Below are positions 1-9,148 of a stretch of DNA of 64,000 nt, one piece after another. Position 1 is the stretch's first letter; each line of letters opens with the position of its first letter. The notes below the pieces were generated by a model, which did no database searches, was not told where the DNA came from, and saw only the letters and a list, made by a program, of their open reading frames with translations. This DNA comes from Candidatus Accumulibacter sp. 66-26 (GTDB lineage Bacteria > Pseudomonadota > Gammaproteobacteria > Burkholderiales > Rhodocyclaceae). Location: NCBI GenBank assembly GCA_001897745.1, contig MKUH01000024.1, positions 94,711 through 158,710 of the forward strand. Direction: 5' to 3'. A program made the position numbers and the translations under genes.

Positions 1-532
1 CCGCTACCTGCGCCGCTTCGTCGAAACGCACGCGCGCGACGTGGACTTGATGCGCGTGCAATTGCGCGAGGGACGTAGCGACGATGCCCGCGCACAGGCC
101 CACAAGCTCCGTGGCGCCGCCGGCTCCGTCGCCCTGCTCCGCCTGTCGGCCACCGCCGGCGCCCTGGAACATGTGCTGCGCGTGGCGGAAAACCCCATCG
201 CCCCCCTGCGCGTCCTGGAGGAGTGCATGCGCGAGACGCACGCCGTCGTCGACGACTATCTCGCGCGCGAAGCCGCCCCTCGCCCGTCGGCGCCGGCACC
301 GGCGCCGACGGCATCGGGAAACGACACGCGCAAGCTGTTAAAGGCGCTGTTCGACGCGCTGGAGCAGGACGACCCGGGTGCCGTCGAGCCGCTGCTCGAC
401 GCGCTGGACATGCTGCTGCCGCCCGAGCGCCTGCGCATCCTGAACGAACAGGTCGCCGACTTCGATTTCCGCGCTGCGCAAGGAAACGTCGCCGCCCTAC
501 TTGCCGACGGCCTGAACCACGAAAGGAGTTAA
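1..532 (+). CDS. C-terminal part of a hybrid sensor histidine kinase (HPt domain and tail), truncated by the window edge
   Basis: The reading frame is open from base 2, so the gene begins upstream of the window. The visible part has an HPt phosphotransfer domain with the motif AHKLRGAAGS, whose His is the phospho-acceptor in this family. A tail of about 70 residues follows, ending in a DFDFRAA motif. The same HPt-plus-tail arrangement closes the kinase at 1704-4979, so the two are paralogues. The stop lies 4 bases before the response-regulator gene, and that gene's ribosome binding site AGGAG lies inside this coding end, so the two are co-transcribed. In such phosphorelays the HPt His passes phosphate to a REC domain; the next gene is the natural target (inference). 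Confidence 0.85.
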   Translation, partial: RYLRRFVETHARDVDLMRVQLREGRSDDARAQAHKLRGAAGSVALLRLSATAGALEHVLRVAENPIAPLRVLEECMRETHAVVDDYLAREAAPRPSAPAPAPTASGNDTRKLLKALFDALEQDDPGAVEPLLDALDMLLPPERLRILNEQVADFDFRAAQGNVAALLADGLNHERS

Positions 533-536
533 GCCG

Positions 537-1547
537 ATGAACAGCCGACCGATACTTTGCGTAGACGACGAACCGGCGAACCTGGCGCTCCTGCGCCAGG
601 TGCTGCAGCCGCATTACCCTCTGGTCTTCGCGCGCAACGGCAGCGACGCCCTGCTCGCCATGGAAAAGCACAAGCCGGCGATGGTCCTGCTCGACGTCGA
701 GCTGGGCGACATGAACGGCTTCGACATCTGCCGCAAGCTGAAGGCCGGCAACGGAAGCGACGACATCCCGGTGATCTTCGTCACCGGACTTTCCGACGCC
801 GTCGACGAACAGGCCGGTTTCGACGCCGGCGGCGTCGACTACATCACCAAGCCGATTTCCCCGCCCGTCGTGATCGCCCGCGTGCGCACGCATCTCTCGC
901 TGGTCCGCACCTCGAAGCTGGAGGAAAGCTACCGCGCGGCCATCCACATGCTCGGCGAGGCAGGGCACTACAACGACCACGACACCGGCGTGCACATCTG
1001 GCGCATGGCGGCCTACAGCAAGCGTCTCGCCGAGGCCGCCGGGTGGCCGCAGGAACGCGCCGAGCAACTCGAACTGGCGGCGCCGATGCACGACACCGGC
1101 AAGATCGGCATCCCGGACGCCATCCTCAAGAAGCCCGGACCGCTGACTCCGGAAGAGTGGACGATCATGAAGACGCATGCGCGCATTGGCCACAGCATCC
1201 TCGGCAAGTGCGACTCGCCGGTGTTCCAGCTGGCCAGCGAAATCGCCCTGCGCCACCACGAACGCTGGGACGGCAGCGGCTACCCCGACGGGCTGGTCGG
1301 CGAGGAGATTCCCGAGTCCGCGCGCATCGTCGCCGTCGCCGACGTGTTCGACGCCCTGTGCATGAAGCGGGCGTACAAGGACGCATGGCCGGTCGAGCAG
1401 GTGGTGGCGACCATCCTCGAGTCGGCCGGCACGCACCTCGACCCGCGCATGGTCGAACTGTTCACCGCCGTGCTGCCGGACATCCTTCAGGTCAAGGAAC
1501 ACTGGAACGCGCAGGAAAAGCTGATGGCGGCGGAACGCGAAAGCTAG
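537..1547 (+). CDS. response regulator with HD-GYP output (RpfG-like c-di-GMP phosphodiesterase)
   Basis: This 336-residue protein has an N-terminal REC domain with acidic pair D10/D11, phospho-acceptor D53 in LLDVELGD and K105. An HD-GYP domain follows, with H185-D186 in MHDTGKIGIPD and the full HHERWDGSGYP signature at 240-250. All residues expected for metal binding and c-di-GMP hydrolysis look intact. HD-GYP enzymes of the RpfG type degrade c-di-GMP to GMP when their receiver is phosphorylated. The ATG is preceded by AGGAG at good spacing. It sits between two hybrid kinases that both end in HPt domains, so phosphate input from one or both is likely (inference from context). Confidence 0.93.
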   Translation: MNSRPILCVDDEPANLALLRQVLQPHYPLVFARNGSDALLAMEKHKPAMVLLDVELGDMNGFDICRKLKAGNGSDDIPVIFVTGLSDAVDEQAGFDAGGVDYITKPISPPVVIARVRTHLSLVRTSKLEESYRAAIHMLGEAGHYNDHDTGVHIWRMAAYSKRLAEAAGWPQERAEQLELAAPMHDTGKIGIPDAILKKPGPLTPEEWTIMKTHARIGHSILGKCDSPVFQLASEIALRHHERWDGSGYPDGLVGEEIPESARIVAVADVFDALCMKRAYKDAWPVEQVVATILESAGTHLDPRMVELFTAVLPDILQVKEHWNAQEKLMAAERES

Positions 1548-1703
1548 GCCGGCGCCGGCGCACAGACCATGAAACCGACCGCCGTTCCCCCCGCCTCGTC
1601 AGCCCCGTCCACGTCCGGTACGGCGCCTGCGGACAGCGCGCCCCCCGGAAGCACATCGCAGGAAACCGCCCGCGCCGCCGCCGGGCACGAAGAGAGGTCC
1701 GCC

Positions 1704-4700
1704 ATGCCGCCAGCCCCCCAGCCCGCCAAGCGCGCCCGGGTCACGCGTACCGAACGGGCGATCCTGCTCGTCGTCGCCGCCGCCCTCGTCGCGATCGGAT
1801 TCCTGTGGTGGGAAAACGAACGCTCGGATGCCTCCTACGCCGCCTACCAGGCGGCGAGCGACAGCCTTCAGCAGGCACGCCAGGAAAACATCGAGGCCTA
1901 CCGGCGGCAGAGCAAGCTGCAGCCCGGTGACAGCGCGGCGCGGCAGGAGGTCGCCGCGCGCTTCGAACGCGCGATCGCGCACGTGCGCGCTGCGCACGCC
2001 GGGCGCAACGCCGCGCCCGGCGGCGCGGCGGCGGCGCCGGAAGACGAACTGCTCGCGGCGATCCAGCGCTACGAAGACTCCCTCCATGCATTTCACCGGA
2101 TCAGCCTCGACCTGCTCGCCATGCCGCGCCCCGGGGAAGCGGAGCTGATCGCGCAGCGCGACGCCTTCCTCGACGCCGCCGCCATCGGCAGCGAAGTGGG
2201 ACAGCGGCTGAGCGAGAAGATCGCGCAGCAGAAGCGGCTGCGCCTGACCGGACTGGCGCTCTGGGTGGCCCTCGTGACCGTCGGCGGCGCCGTGCTGCTG
2301 CGCGCGCGGCGGCGGGAGAGCGCGCAGCGCAGCCGCCGCCGCATGCTGGCGGCGATCATCGAGAAATGCGACGAAGGCATTACCGTCAAGGACGCGGCGG
2401 GACGCTACCTGCTCTGCAACCCCGCCGCGGCGCGCCTGATCGGCAAACCGCGCGAGGAAATCGTCGGCCGGCTCGAACGCGAGGTCTTGCGCGCCCCGCT
2501 CGCCGAACGCATCGCCGCCGACGAGCGGGCCGTCGTCGAAAGCATGCAGCAAAGGGTCTTCGAGCGCAGCGTGACGACCGCCGACGGCGAGGAAGCGATC
2601 CTCCTCATCTCCAAGGGTCCGATCGTCGGCGACGACGGCAAGCTCGGCGGCACTTTCACGATCGCCCGCGACATCACGTCGCTGCGCCGCGCGGAGGAGC
2701 GCCAGTTCCGCAACGCCATGCTGCAAAGCGAACTGACGATCCTCCAGGAAGTGCTGGAAAGCAGCCGGGCCGGCTACTGGGACTGGAACCTGGCCGAGGA
2801 CGAGATCTATCTGAGTCCGACGCTCAAGCATATGTTCGGCTACTCCGACGAAACGCTCGAAAACACCTCCAGAACGATGCGAACGCTGATCTTCGCCGAG
2901 GACCGGCCGACCGCCCGGGCGGCCTTCAAGCGCCACATCGAGAGCCGCGGCACCGAGCCCTACTACAACGAACTGCGCTACCGCCACCGCGACGGTTCGA
3001 CGGTCTGGGCGATCAGCTCCGGCAAAATCGTCGAGTGGGGGGACGACGGCGCCCCGTTGCGCATGGTCGGCTGCCACATCGACATCACCCCGATTCACCG
3101 CCGGACCGAGGAACTGATTCAGGCCACCGAAAACGCGGAAGCCGCGAGCCGGGCGAAGAGCGAATTCCTCGCCAACATGAGCCACGAGATCCGCACGCCG
3201 ATGAACGCGATCCTCGGCCTCACCTACCTGCTGGAAAAGAAGGGCCTGAGCACCGACACGCGGGAAATGGTGACGCGCATCCAGGGCGCGGGGCGCGCGC
3301 TGCTCGGCATCCTCAACGACATCCTCGATCTTTCCAGGATCGAGGCCGATGGCCTGGAACTGGACGCCAGCCCGTTCCGGCTCTCCGGCCTCCTCTCCGA
3401 CATCCGCAGCCTGACCGCGGCGGCCTGCGAGGGCAAGCCGGTCCGGGTCAGCGCCTCACTACCGCCGCCCGGCGCCGAGCAGCTCGTCGGCGACGCGCTG
3501 CGCCTGCAGCAGGTGCTCGTCAACCTGGGCTCCAACGCCGCCAAGTTCACCGAGAAAGGCAGCATCCGGATCGAAGTCGTCGCCCGCCAGCGCACTGCCG
3601 ACCGCGTCCGCCTGCGCTTCGCCGTGCTCGATACCGGGATCGGCATTCCGGCCGACAAGCTGCAGGCGATCTTTTCCGCATTCACGCAGGCCGACGCCTC
3701 GCCGACCCGGCGCTTCGGCGGCACCGGCCTCGGCCTGACCATCTGCCAGCGTCTGGTCGCGATGATGGGCGGCCGCCTCGAAGTAAGCAGCCTGCCGGGC
3801 AAGGGCAGCGAATTCAGCTTCGAGATCGAGTTCGAAGTCGTCGCCGACGCGGCCGCTGCCGGGTCGCGCCCCGGCAGCCTCGCCGACCCGGCGGCAACGG
3901 CTTCCGGCGGCGCGCCCGCGGCGGAAGCCACGCGCCTGTCCGGTCTGCGGATTCTCGTCGTGGACGACAGCGAGATCAACCGCGACGTCGCCTCGCGCAT
4001 CCTGAACGCCGAGGGCGCGCAGGTGACGACGGCGGAGAACGGCCGGCAGGCGCTCGACCGCCTGGAATACGGCACCGTCGACGTCATCCTGATGGACATC
4101 CAGATGCCCGTGATGGACGGCCACGAAGCGAGCCGCCGCATCCGCCGCACGCAGCGCCTCAGCAGCCTGCCGATCCTCGCGCTGAGCGCCGGCGCGCTGC
4201 GCGAGCAGCGCGAGGCGGCGATGGCGGCGGGCATGGACGGCTTCATCTCCAAGCCCTTCGATCCCGAGGAGCTGGTCACCCGCCTGCAGGACTTCACGCC
4301 CGGCGGCCGGCGGACAAGCTTCGGTGCCCACCCTGCCCAGCAGAAGCCGGCGCGGAGCGCCGCGCCGGCGCTGCTCGACGTGGCGCGCGGCATCGTCAAT
4401 TGGCGCGACGCGGCGACCTTCCGCAGCTATCTGGAGAAATTCGTCGACAGCCACGCCGCCGATCCGGAACGCGCGGCGGCCCTGATCGAAGCCGGGGATG
4501 CGGTCGCCGCCGCCCGCATCGTGCACAAGCTGGCCGGCAGCGCGGGAACGATGGCGCTCACCGCCCTCGCGCGCGAAGCCGCCGCGCTCGAGGGCGCGCT
4601 GAAAGTGGGCGCCGCGCCGCCCGCCCTGATCGACGAACTGCAGGTGCGCATGCGCGACACGCTCGCCGCCGTCGCCGCCTATCTCGCAAGCTCCGCCGCG

Positions 4701-4979
4701 TCGGCCGCGGGGAAGGCGGCCGCCGACGGCGCGGCCGCGATCGGCGGAAACTTCGACGACGACGATATGGCGGCCAGCCTAGGCGCGCTTCGCGACGCCC
4801 TCGACCGGGACGACCCCGCGGTCATCGAACCGCTCCTGCGCGACCTTGCCCCGCTGATCCCGGCGCCCGAACTCCACGAACTGCGCAAACGCGTCGACGA
4901 GTTCGACTTCCGCGCGGCGGAAACGCTGGTCGACCACCTGCTCGCCGCACGGCGCGGAAGCTACCCGGCGCCGTCCTGA
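1704..4979 (+). CDS. membrane hybrid sensor histidine kinase (PAS-PAS-HisKA-HATPase-REC-HPt)
   Basis: From the ATG at 1704 the product is 1091 residues. Domains in order: transmembrane helix about 19-36, periplasmic segment, transmembrane helix about 180-200, two PAS domains (about 215-335 and 350-465), HisKA with H494 in NMSHEIRTPMNA, HATPase with the DTGIGIP and GGTGLGL boxes, a REC domain with D798 in ILMDIQMPVMDG, an HPt domain with H941 in VHKLAGSAG, and a tail like that of the partial kinase at 1-532. The frame is open further up to an ATG at 1569. That one lacks a Shine-Dalgarno and would add 45 low-complexity residues, whereas 1704 is preceded by GAGAGG. The protein carries a complete His-Asp-His relay; the final acceptor is probably the upstream HD-GYP regulator (inference). 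Confidence 0.9.
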   Translation: MPPAPQPAKRARVTRTERAILLVVAAALVAIGFLWWENERSDASYAAYQAASDSLQQARQENIEAYRRQSKLQPGDSAARQEVAARFERAIAHVRAAHAGRNAAPGGAAAAPEDELLAAIQRYEDSLHAFHRISLDLLAMPRPGEAELIAQRDAFLDAAAIGSEVGQRLSEKIAQQKRLRLTGLALWVALVTVGGAVLLRARRRESAQRSRRRMLAAIIEKCDEGITVKDAAGRYLLCNPAAARLIGKPREEIVGRLEREVLRAPLAERIAADERAVVESMQQRVFERSVTTADGEEAILLISKGPIVGDDGKLGGTFTIARDITSLRRAEERQFRNAMLQSELTILQEVLESSRAGYWDWNLAEDEIYLSPTLKHMFGYSDETLENTSRTMRTLIFAEDRPTARAAFKRHIESRGTEPYYNELRYRHRDGSTVWAISSGKIVEWGDDGAPLRMVGCHIDITPIHRRTEELIQATENAEAASRAKSEFLANMSHEIRTPMNAILGLTYLLEKKGLSTDTREMVTRIQGAGRALLGILNDILDLSRIEADGLELDASPFRLSGLLSDIRSLTAAACEGKPVRVSASLPPPGAEQLVGDALRLQQVLVNLGSNAAKFTEKGSIRIEVVARQRTADRVRLRFAVLDTGIGIPADKLQAIFSAFTQADASPTRRFGGTGLGLTICQRLVAMMGGRLEVSSLPGKGSEFSFEIEFEVVADAAAAGSRPGSLADPAATASGGAPAAEATRLSGLRILVVDDSEINRDVASRILNAEGAQVTTAENGRQALDRLEYGTVDVILMDIQMPVMDGHEASRRIRRTQRLSSLPILALSAGALREQREAAMAAGMDGFISKPFDPEELVTRLQDFTPGGRRTSFGAHPAQQKPARSAAPALLDVARGIVNWRDAATFRSYLEKFVDSHAADPERAAALIEAGDAVAAARIVHKLAGSAGTMALTALAREAAALEGALKVGAAPPALIDELQVRMRDTLAAVAAYLASSAASAAGKAAADGAAAIGGNFDDDDMAASLGALRDALDRDDPAVIEPLLRDLAPLIPAPELHELRKRVDEFDFRAAETLVDHLLAARRGSYPAPS

Positions 4980-5001
4980 TCCCGGCGAACGAAACCTCCG
5001 C

Positions 5002-5469
5002 TCAGGGCGCCTCGCCCGGCGCCGGAGCGCCGCCCGTCCGCCCCGCGTCCCCATCCGCCGCCCGGGCGGCTTCCAGTTCGCGGAAACGTTCGATGGCCGC
5101 ACTCGGCGCGAAGTCCTCCAGCTCGTACAGGGGGCGGACCTCGATCTCGCCCGCCTGCCCGTCGACCGCCGGGTTGGGGAAGCGCAGCGACCACGCCATC
5201 GCCTCCGCGCGCGACTGCACCCGGATCAGGGTGTAGCCGGCGACCAGATCCCCGGACTCGGCGAACGGCCCTTCGCGCACGCTCCGCTCCTGCCCCGCGT
5301 AGGCGATGCGCCAGCCCTTCGCGCTCGGCTGCAATCCCGAGGCGTCGAGCAGGACGCCGGCCTTCGCCAGCTCTTCGTGGTAGCTCGCCATCGCCGCGAA
5401 CAGCGACTCCGCGGGCATGACGCCGGCCTCGGAATCCTTGCTCGCCTTCACAATGATCATGTAACGCAT
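5002..5469 (-). CDS. YCII/DGPF-domain protein
   Basis: This 155-residue protein begins MRYMIIVKAS and contains EGPFAESGDLVAGYTLI, the DGPF-type core of the YCII family (compact ferredoxin-like fold). A start at 5469 is supported by AGGAG about 9 bases upstream. The long in-frame extension beyond it is out-of-frame shadow of the neighbour. The last 30 residues are Ala/Gly/Pro-rich and probably disordered. YCII genes of this type often sit beside ECF sigma factors, but none is visible here. The next gene upstream on the same strand is a VOC protein, about 160 bases away. The biochemical function is unknown. Confidence 0.85.
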   Translation of the reverse strand: MRYMIIVKASKDSEAGVMPAESLFAAMASYHEELAKAGVLLDASGLQPSAKGWRIAYAGQERSVREGPFAESGDLVAGYTLIRVQSRAEAMAWSLRFPNPAVDGQAGEIEVRPLYELEDFAPSAAIERFRELEAARAADGDAGRTGGAPAPGEAP

Positions 5470-5630
5470 CGCTTCTTCTCCTGTCGAAAGCGGCGCGCCG
5501 GCATGAATCCGGCGCACCGGAGCGCGCCCGCGAGGCGCGCGTCGCCCCGCTTCGGTCCGCCCCCGGCGCTGCGCGACGGGTTCGACGATCTGCCGCAGGC
5601 CCATTGTGTTGCGGCGTGCCGTCCCGGACC

Positions 5631-6110
5631 TCAGGCCGCCCCGGCGGACTGACGGAAGGCGTCCTGCGCCGCCCGGACGATCTCGTCCGGACTCAGGTCG
5701 CGCTGGTGCGTGGCGATCGACCACGAGTGCCCGAACGGGTCTTCGATCCGGCCGTAGCGGTCGCCCCAGAACATGTCGGCGAGCGGCATGGCGACCTTCG
5801 CCCCGGCGCCGACGGCCTGCGCGAACAGCGCGTCGGCGTCTTCGACCTGGAGATGGATGGTCACCGGCGTGCCCTTGAGCGCCTTCGGGCCGAACGAAGC
5901 GCAGTCGGGAAACTCGTCGACCAGCATCAGCATCGAATCGCCGATCCGGATCAGCGCATGGATCAGTTTTCCCGGCGGTCCCGGCACGCGGCCGAGTTCG
6001 ACGGCGTTGAAGGCGTTGCGGTAGAACTCGATGGCCTCGGCGGCACCGGCGCAAACGAGGTACGGCGTGACGGTGTGCATTCCCTCGGGAACGGCTTTGA
6101 CTTCGGACAT
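5631..6110 (-). CDS. VOC (glyoxalase/PhnB-like) family protein
   Basis: This 159-residue protein has the beta-alpha-beta-beta-beta architecture of the glyoxalase/bleomycin-resistance/dioxygenase fold. It contains TPYLVCAGAAEAIEFYRNAF near the start and DMFWGDRYGRIEDPFGHSW near the end, typical of the PhnB-like subgroup. The ATG at 6110 is preceded by AGGAG on the minus strand. It lies upstream of the YCII gene in the same direction, and the two probably belong to one transcription unit. The substrate cannot be told from sequence; many members bind a metal through conserved His/Glu residues. Confidence 0.88.
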   Translation of the reverse strand: MSEVKAVPEGMHTVTPYLVCAGAAEAIEFYRNAFNAVELGRVPGPPGKLIHALIRIGDSMLMLVDEFPDCASFGPKALKGTPVTIHLQVEDADALFAQAVGAGAKVAMPLADMFWGDRYGRIEDPFGHSWSIATHQRDLSPDEIVRAAQDAFRQSAGAA

Positions 6111-6321
6111 GGCGCTTTCTCCTGTCTTTCTCCTGTGCGCGCTCCTGTGCGAATTCCTGGGGATCGCCGGCGGGAGCGCGCCCGGACGGCGCCTTCCCGC
6201 GCATTCCCTCGCCGACGGCTACGCGGCCGGCGATGCCGGCGATACCGCGCGCGGAAGCGGCGGTTGCGGAAGACTGCTGCGGAAAAATCCCGCGCCCGGA
6301 CGTGGGACGCGGGCGCGGCGT

Positions 6322-7695
6322 TCAGGGCGCGATGTCCACGAGTTCGAGCGGTCGCGCCACGTGCAGGTGGAAACGCCCACGCCCGGTCTTTTCGACACGC
6401 AGACCGGCGCCGCGTTCGACCAGCCGGCGGGCAAGCAGGATCAGGCGCGCTTCGAGGTTGTCGCTCAGGTCGGGCAGGCGGATGCGCGGATCGAGGCGCA
6501 GCTCGCGGTTGCTGAAGCTGTCCTGGCCCTTGTCCGCGTAGTCGCGCACCAGCGCCCAGAAGATCGAACCGGCGACGCCCTTGATCAGGTAGTCGCCGTC
6601 GAGGAAGACGCTGTCGTTCTCGCCGTAGTGGCGGATCGTCAGCGGCTTGCCGGCGGCGGGCGGAGCCGGCGGCGCGGAAGGCGCGAAGCTTGCCGGCGGC
6701 GGCGCACGCTCGCCGCCGTCGCCCGCCTCGGCGAGTTGCTGCAACTGGCGGATCGCCGCGCCGAGCGCGCCGGCCAGCGTCACCAGCGCGTCCTCGTCGT
6801 CGTAGCCGAAGCGCAGGTCGAGCGGACTTTCGACGTAGAGCACGCCGAGCGGGCGTCCGCCGGCGCGGATCGGCACGGCGAGCTGGCTGCGCGACTCGGG
6901 CAGGCCGGGCAGCGGGATTTCGGTGGCGACGGCCAGTCCGCTCTGCCGCAGGCTGTCGCGGATGGCGCGGCCGTAGGCGTATTCGGCGGTGAAATGTCCG
7001 ATGCGGATCGGCGTGCACTCGCGCGCGGCGACGCCGATCACGCCGTCGCCCAGCGCGATCTCGGAACCGACGCCGGATTCCGCGTAGCCGCGCGTCGCCA
7101 CCGTGTACAGACGGGCGCCGGGCGCGTCGAGCATGAGCACCATCGCGTGCCGGATGTCGAAGTTCGCTTCGAGGCCGGCCAGCGTGTCGGCCAGCAGGTG
7201 GTCGAGATCGAAGCGCTCGGCGCTCGCGCACAGGCGCTCGGCGCTGGCGCGCAGGGCGGCCAGCAGGTTGCGGCGCGGCGCCGACGGCGGCAGCGTCGGG
7301 CCGGGCACGCGCTCGATGTCGAGCACGCGGTAGATGTCCGCGCCGAGCAGGCGGAAGACGCCGCTCATCCCGGTGTGCGAGGCGATGCCCGCCAACCGCG
7401 CCTTCATGTTCTCGAACAGCGGGCCGTCCGCCTCGGTGCGCAGGTAGTGCAGCGCCAGGCGGTAGTGCGCCGCGCTCACCGGGTCGATCAGCGCGATGCG
7501 CGCGTAGGGATAGGCGAGGATGTTGCGCCGCGTGGTGTTGAAGAACTGGTAGGAAAGCGCGACGTGCTCGCCGTCGACGTACTGCGCCTGCGACAGGTAG
7601 GCGACGTTCGGCACGCCGTCGGCGCCGCGCGTCGCCAGCGTGCCGGGGATGACGCCCTCCAGGCAGCCGCGGATCGCGTCGAGGGTGATCTTCAC
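6322..7695 (-). CDS. PNPOx-like flavin-binding, GAF and C-terminal output-like domain protein
   Basis: This 457-residue protein has three parts. Residues 1-140 form a pyridoxamine-5'-phosphate-oxidase-like split barrel (GTLATRGADGVPNVAYLS, then FFNTTRRNILAYPYARI). Residues about 165-330 form a GAF domain (HAMVLMLDAPGARLYTVATR, SQLAVPIRAGGRPLGVLYVES). After an Ala/Pro-rich linker a C-terminal domain of about 100 residues begins ITIRHYGENDSVFLDGDYLIKG and contains FSNRELRLD and LPDLSDNLEARLILLARRL. I have seen this end domain associated with GAF regulators; it looks like a winged-helix output module, but that is unproven. The start ATG overlaps the stop of the upstream PNPOx gene by 4 bases, so the pair is translationally coupled. 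A flavin or redox sensor is a plausible role (inference). Confidence 0.8.
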   Translation of the reverse strand: MKITLDAIRGCLEGVIPGTLATRGADGVPNVAYLSQAQYVDGEHVALSYQFFNTTRRNILAYPYARIALIDPVSAAHYRLALHYLRTEADGPLFENMKARLAGIASHTGMSGVFRLLGADIYRVLDIERVPGPTLPPSAPRRNLLAALRASAERLCASAERFDLDHLLADTLAGLEANFDIRHAMVLMLDAPGARLYTVATRGYAESGVGSEIALGDGVIGVAARECTPIRIGHFTAEYAYGRAIRDSLRQSGLAVATEIPLPGLPESRSQLAVPIRAGGRPLGVLYVESPLDLRFGYDDEDALVTLAGALGAAIRQLQQLAEAGDGGERAPPPASFAPSAPPAPPAAGKPLTIRHYGENDSVFLDGDYLIKGVAGSIFWALVRDYADKGQDSFSNRELRLDPRIRLPDLSDNLEARLILLARRLVERGAGLRVEKTGRGRFHLHVARPLELVDIAP

Positions 7696-8231
7696 CGCGC
7701 GCCCCCGCTTCCGGCGCTTCCGGCGCCGCCGCCGACGCCGCCCTCCGCCAGCGCCTCGCCGGCGCGCGGGCCGGGCGTCTGCACGAACAGCGCATGCGCC
7801 GTGAACTGGAGCACGACGAGGTCGTCCGCCGGCCAGCCGAGGACGGTGCGGATGACGTGCTCCGGGTAGCCGAGCGGCCGCAGCTCGTCGACGAAGGCGT
7901 CGCGGTAGCGCGCGGCGAGTTCGGCGTCGCCGGCCTCGGGCGGCACGACGCGCGCGTCGCGGCCCTTGATCTGCAGGGTGCGGTGCGTGCTCGGCTGGCT
8001 GAAGACGACGGCCACCGCGCCGCTCTGCCGCACGTCGTCGAGCACGCCGGCGCCCGGCGTTGCGGCGAGCAGGACGTTGAGCGTGCGCCGGTCCGCCGCG
8101 ACGCGGCAGCCGACGGCACGCATCAGGCTGGGCAGGCCGTCCGCGCGACAGCTTGCCGCGCTGATCGAAACGCCGCCGCAGACGAAGTCGATCTGGGCCG
8201 CGTCGAGGACGAGTTCGCTGGCATGATCCAT
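7692..8231 (-). CDS. PNPOx-like split-barrel protein
   Basis: From the ATG at 8231 the product is 179 residues; a TTG at 8264 would add 11. The sequence SISAASCRADGLPSLMRAVGCRVAADRRTLNVLLA and the following strands match the FMN-binding split barrel of the pyridoxamine-phosphate-oxidase superfamily, in which many members bind FMN, F420 or haem rather than oxidising PNP. The C-terminus is a Gly/Ala/Ser-rich tail. Neither start has a strong Shine-Dalgarno. The gene is the first of a two-gene unit with the larger PNPOx-GAF protein, overlapping it by ATGA. The ligand is unknown. Confidence 0.78.
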   Translation of the reverse strand: MDHASELVLDAAQIDFVCGGVSISAASCRADGLPSLMRAVGCRVAADRRTLNVLLAATPGAGVLDDVRQSGAVAVVFSQPSTHRTLQIKGRDARVVPPEAGDAELAARYRDAFVDELRPLGYPEHVIRTVLGWPADDLVVLQFTAHALFVQTPGPRAGEALAEGGVGGGAGSAGSGGAR

Positions 8232-8355
8232 GAAGGAATCATAGTCAGCTTTCGTCCATCGCAAAACCCGCCGCGCGCGACCCCGGGCGCGCGGCGGAAT
8301 CGGAACGCGACACGCCCCCCGGCGTGGCGGGCGTTCGTGCCGTGCCGCCGGCTAC

Positions 8356-8880
8356 TCAGTTGGGCGGCGCCGGGAACATCACCACCGGCCCGAGCGGATC
8401 GCTCCCCGGCGGCAGGTAGGCCGGCGCCGCCTCGCCGGCCGGGCCGAGCGAACGGACGTAGCGATACACGGCGCGCAGGTCGCGCTCCGACATGTGGCGC
8501 AGGGTCGCCAGCGGCATCGGCGGGCGGTAGCTGGCGTTGGCCGCGGCGGCCAGCCATTCGCGCTCGGAGACGCCGGCGAAGTAGCGGCGCAGGTTGGCCG
8601 GATAGGTCGTTCCCCACGGCCCGCGCCAGCCGAGGCGGTCGCCGGTCAGGCGCTCCGCCTCGGGCACCTTGCCTTCGTACTGGGCGTAGCCCGGCGTATG
8701 GCAGTCGTTGCAGCCGGCAAGCGCCACCACGTAGCGGCCGCGTTCGATCAGGCGGGCGTCGCTCTCGGCGTGCGCCGGCCGCGGCGCGAGCGCGGCGGCG
8801 GAAAGAACGGCCATGGGCAGCAGGGCGGAAAGGGAAAAGCCGGCGAGGCGGCGGGCGGAAGACTTCATCGTGCGCTCCAT
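8356..8880 (-). CDS. small exported mono-haem cytochrome c
   Basis: This 174-residue protein has a Sec signal peptide (MKSSARRLAGFSLSALLP onwards, cleavage probably after AHA near residue 38). It contains one haem-binding motif, CNDCH, in ALAGCNDCHTPGYAQ, with a Met about 80 residues later that can act as distal ligand (MPLATLRHMSERDL). It should be a periplasmic class-I-like cytochrome c. The translated start could be the second Met (MKSS...), three codons in. It is divergent from nnrS across a 268-base gap, in which I see one short palindrome (GCATCGGATGC near 8903) but no FNR box. The redox partner is unknown. Confidence 0.88.
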   Translation of the reverse strand: MERTMKSSARRLAGFSLSALLPMAVLSAAALAPRPAHAESDARLIERGRYVVALAGCNDCHTPGYAQYEGKVPEAERLTGDRLGWRGPWGTTYPANLRRYFAGVSEREWLAAAANASYRPPMPLATLRHMSERDLRAVYRYVRSLGPAGEAAPAYLPPGSDPLGPVVMFPAPPN

Positions 8881-9148
8881 ATTCGTGAGTTCGTGACATG
8901 CATCGGATGCTTGACCTTCGCCGCGCGTCGCGCGGCGACTCGAAAGCCCCGCCGCGCCTGCGGACGGAGCCTGGGATCGAGTGTGGCCGGCGCGCGCCGC
9001 GCGCGTTCGTAAATGTCGCTGCGCAAAACCCTAAAAACTTGCTAATCCGCACAAATTCCGGGGTTTTCCCGGCGGCCGGAGGGCCGCCGGATACCGATAT
9101 ACTGGCGGCCGTCACCAACCCGCAGCGCTCAGCGACCGCCCCGAATCC

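Noticed and set aside
2366-5236. 956-codon plus-strand frame overlapping the hybrid kinase
   Set aside because: Arg/Pro/Ala-rich out-of-frame reading of the kinase gene, whose own frame carries every expected domain.
5002-6204. Single 400-codon frame spanning the YCII and VOC genes
   Set aside because: Only the part from 5469 downward is YCII; the rest is an out-of-frame reading of the VOC gene, which has its own start and ribosome binding site.
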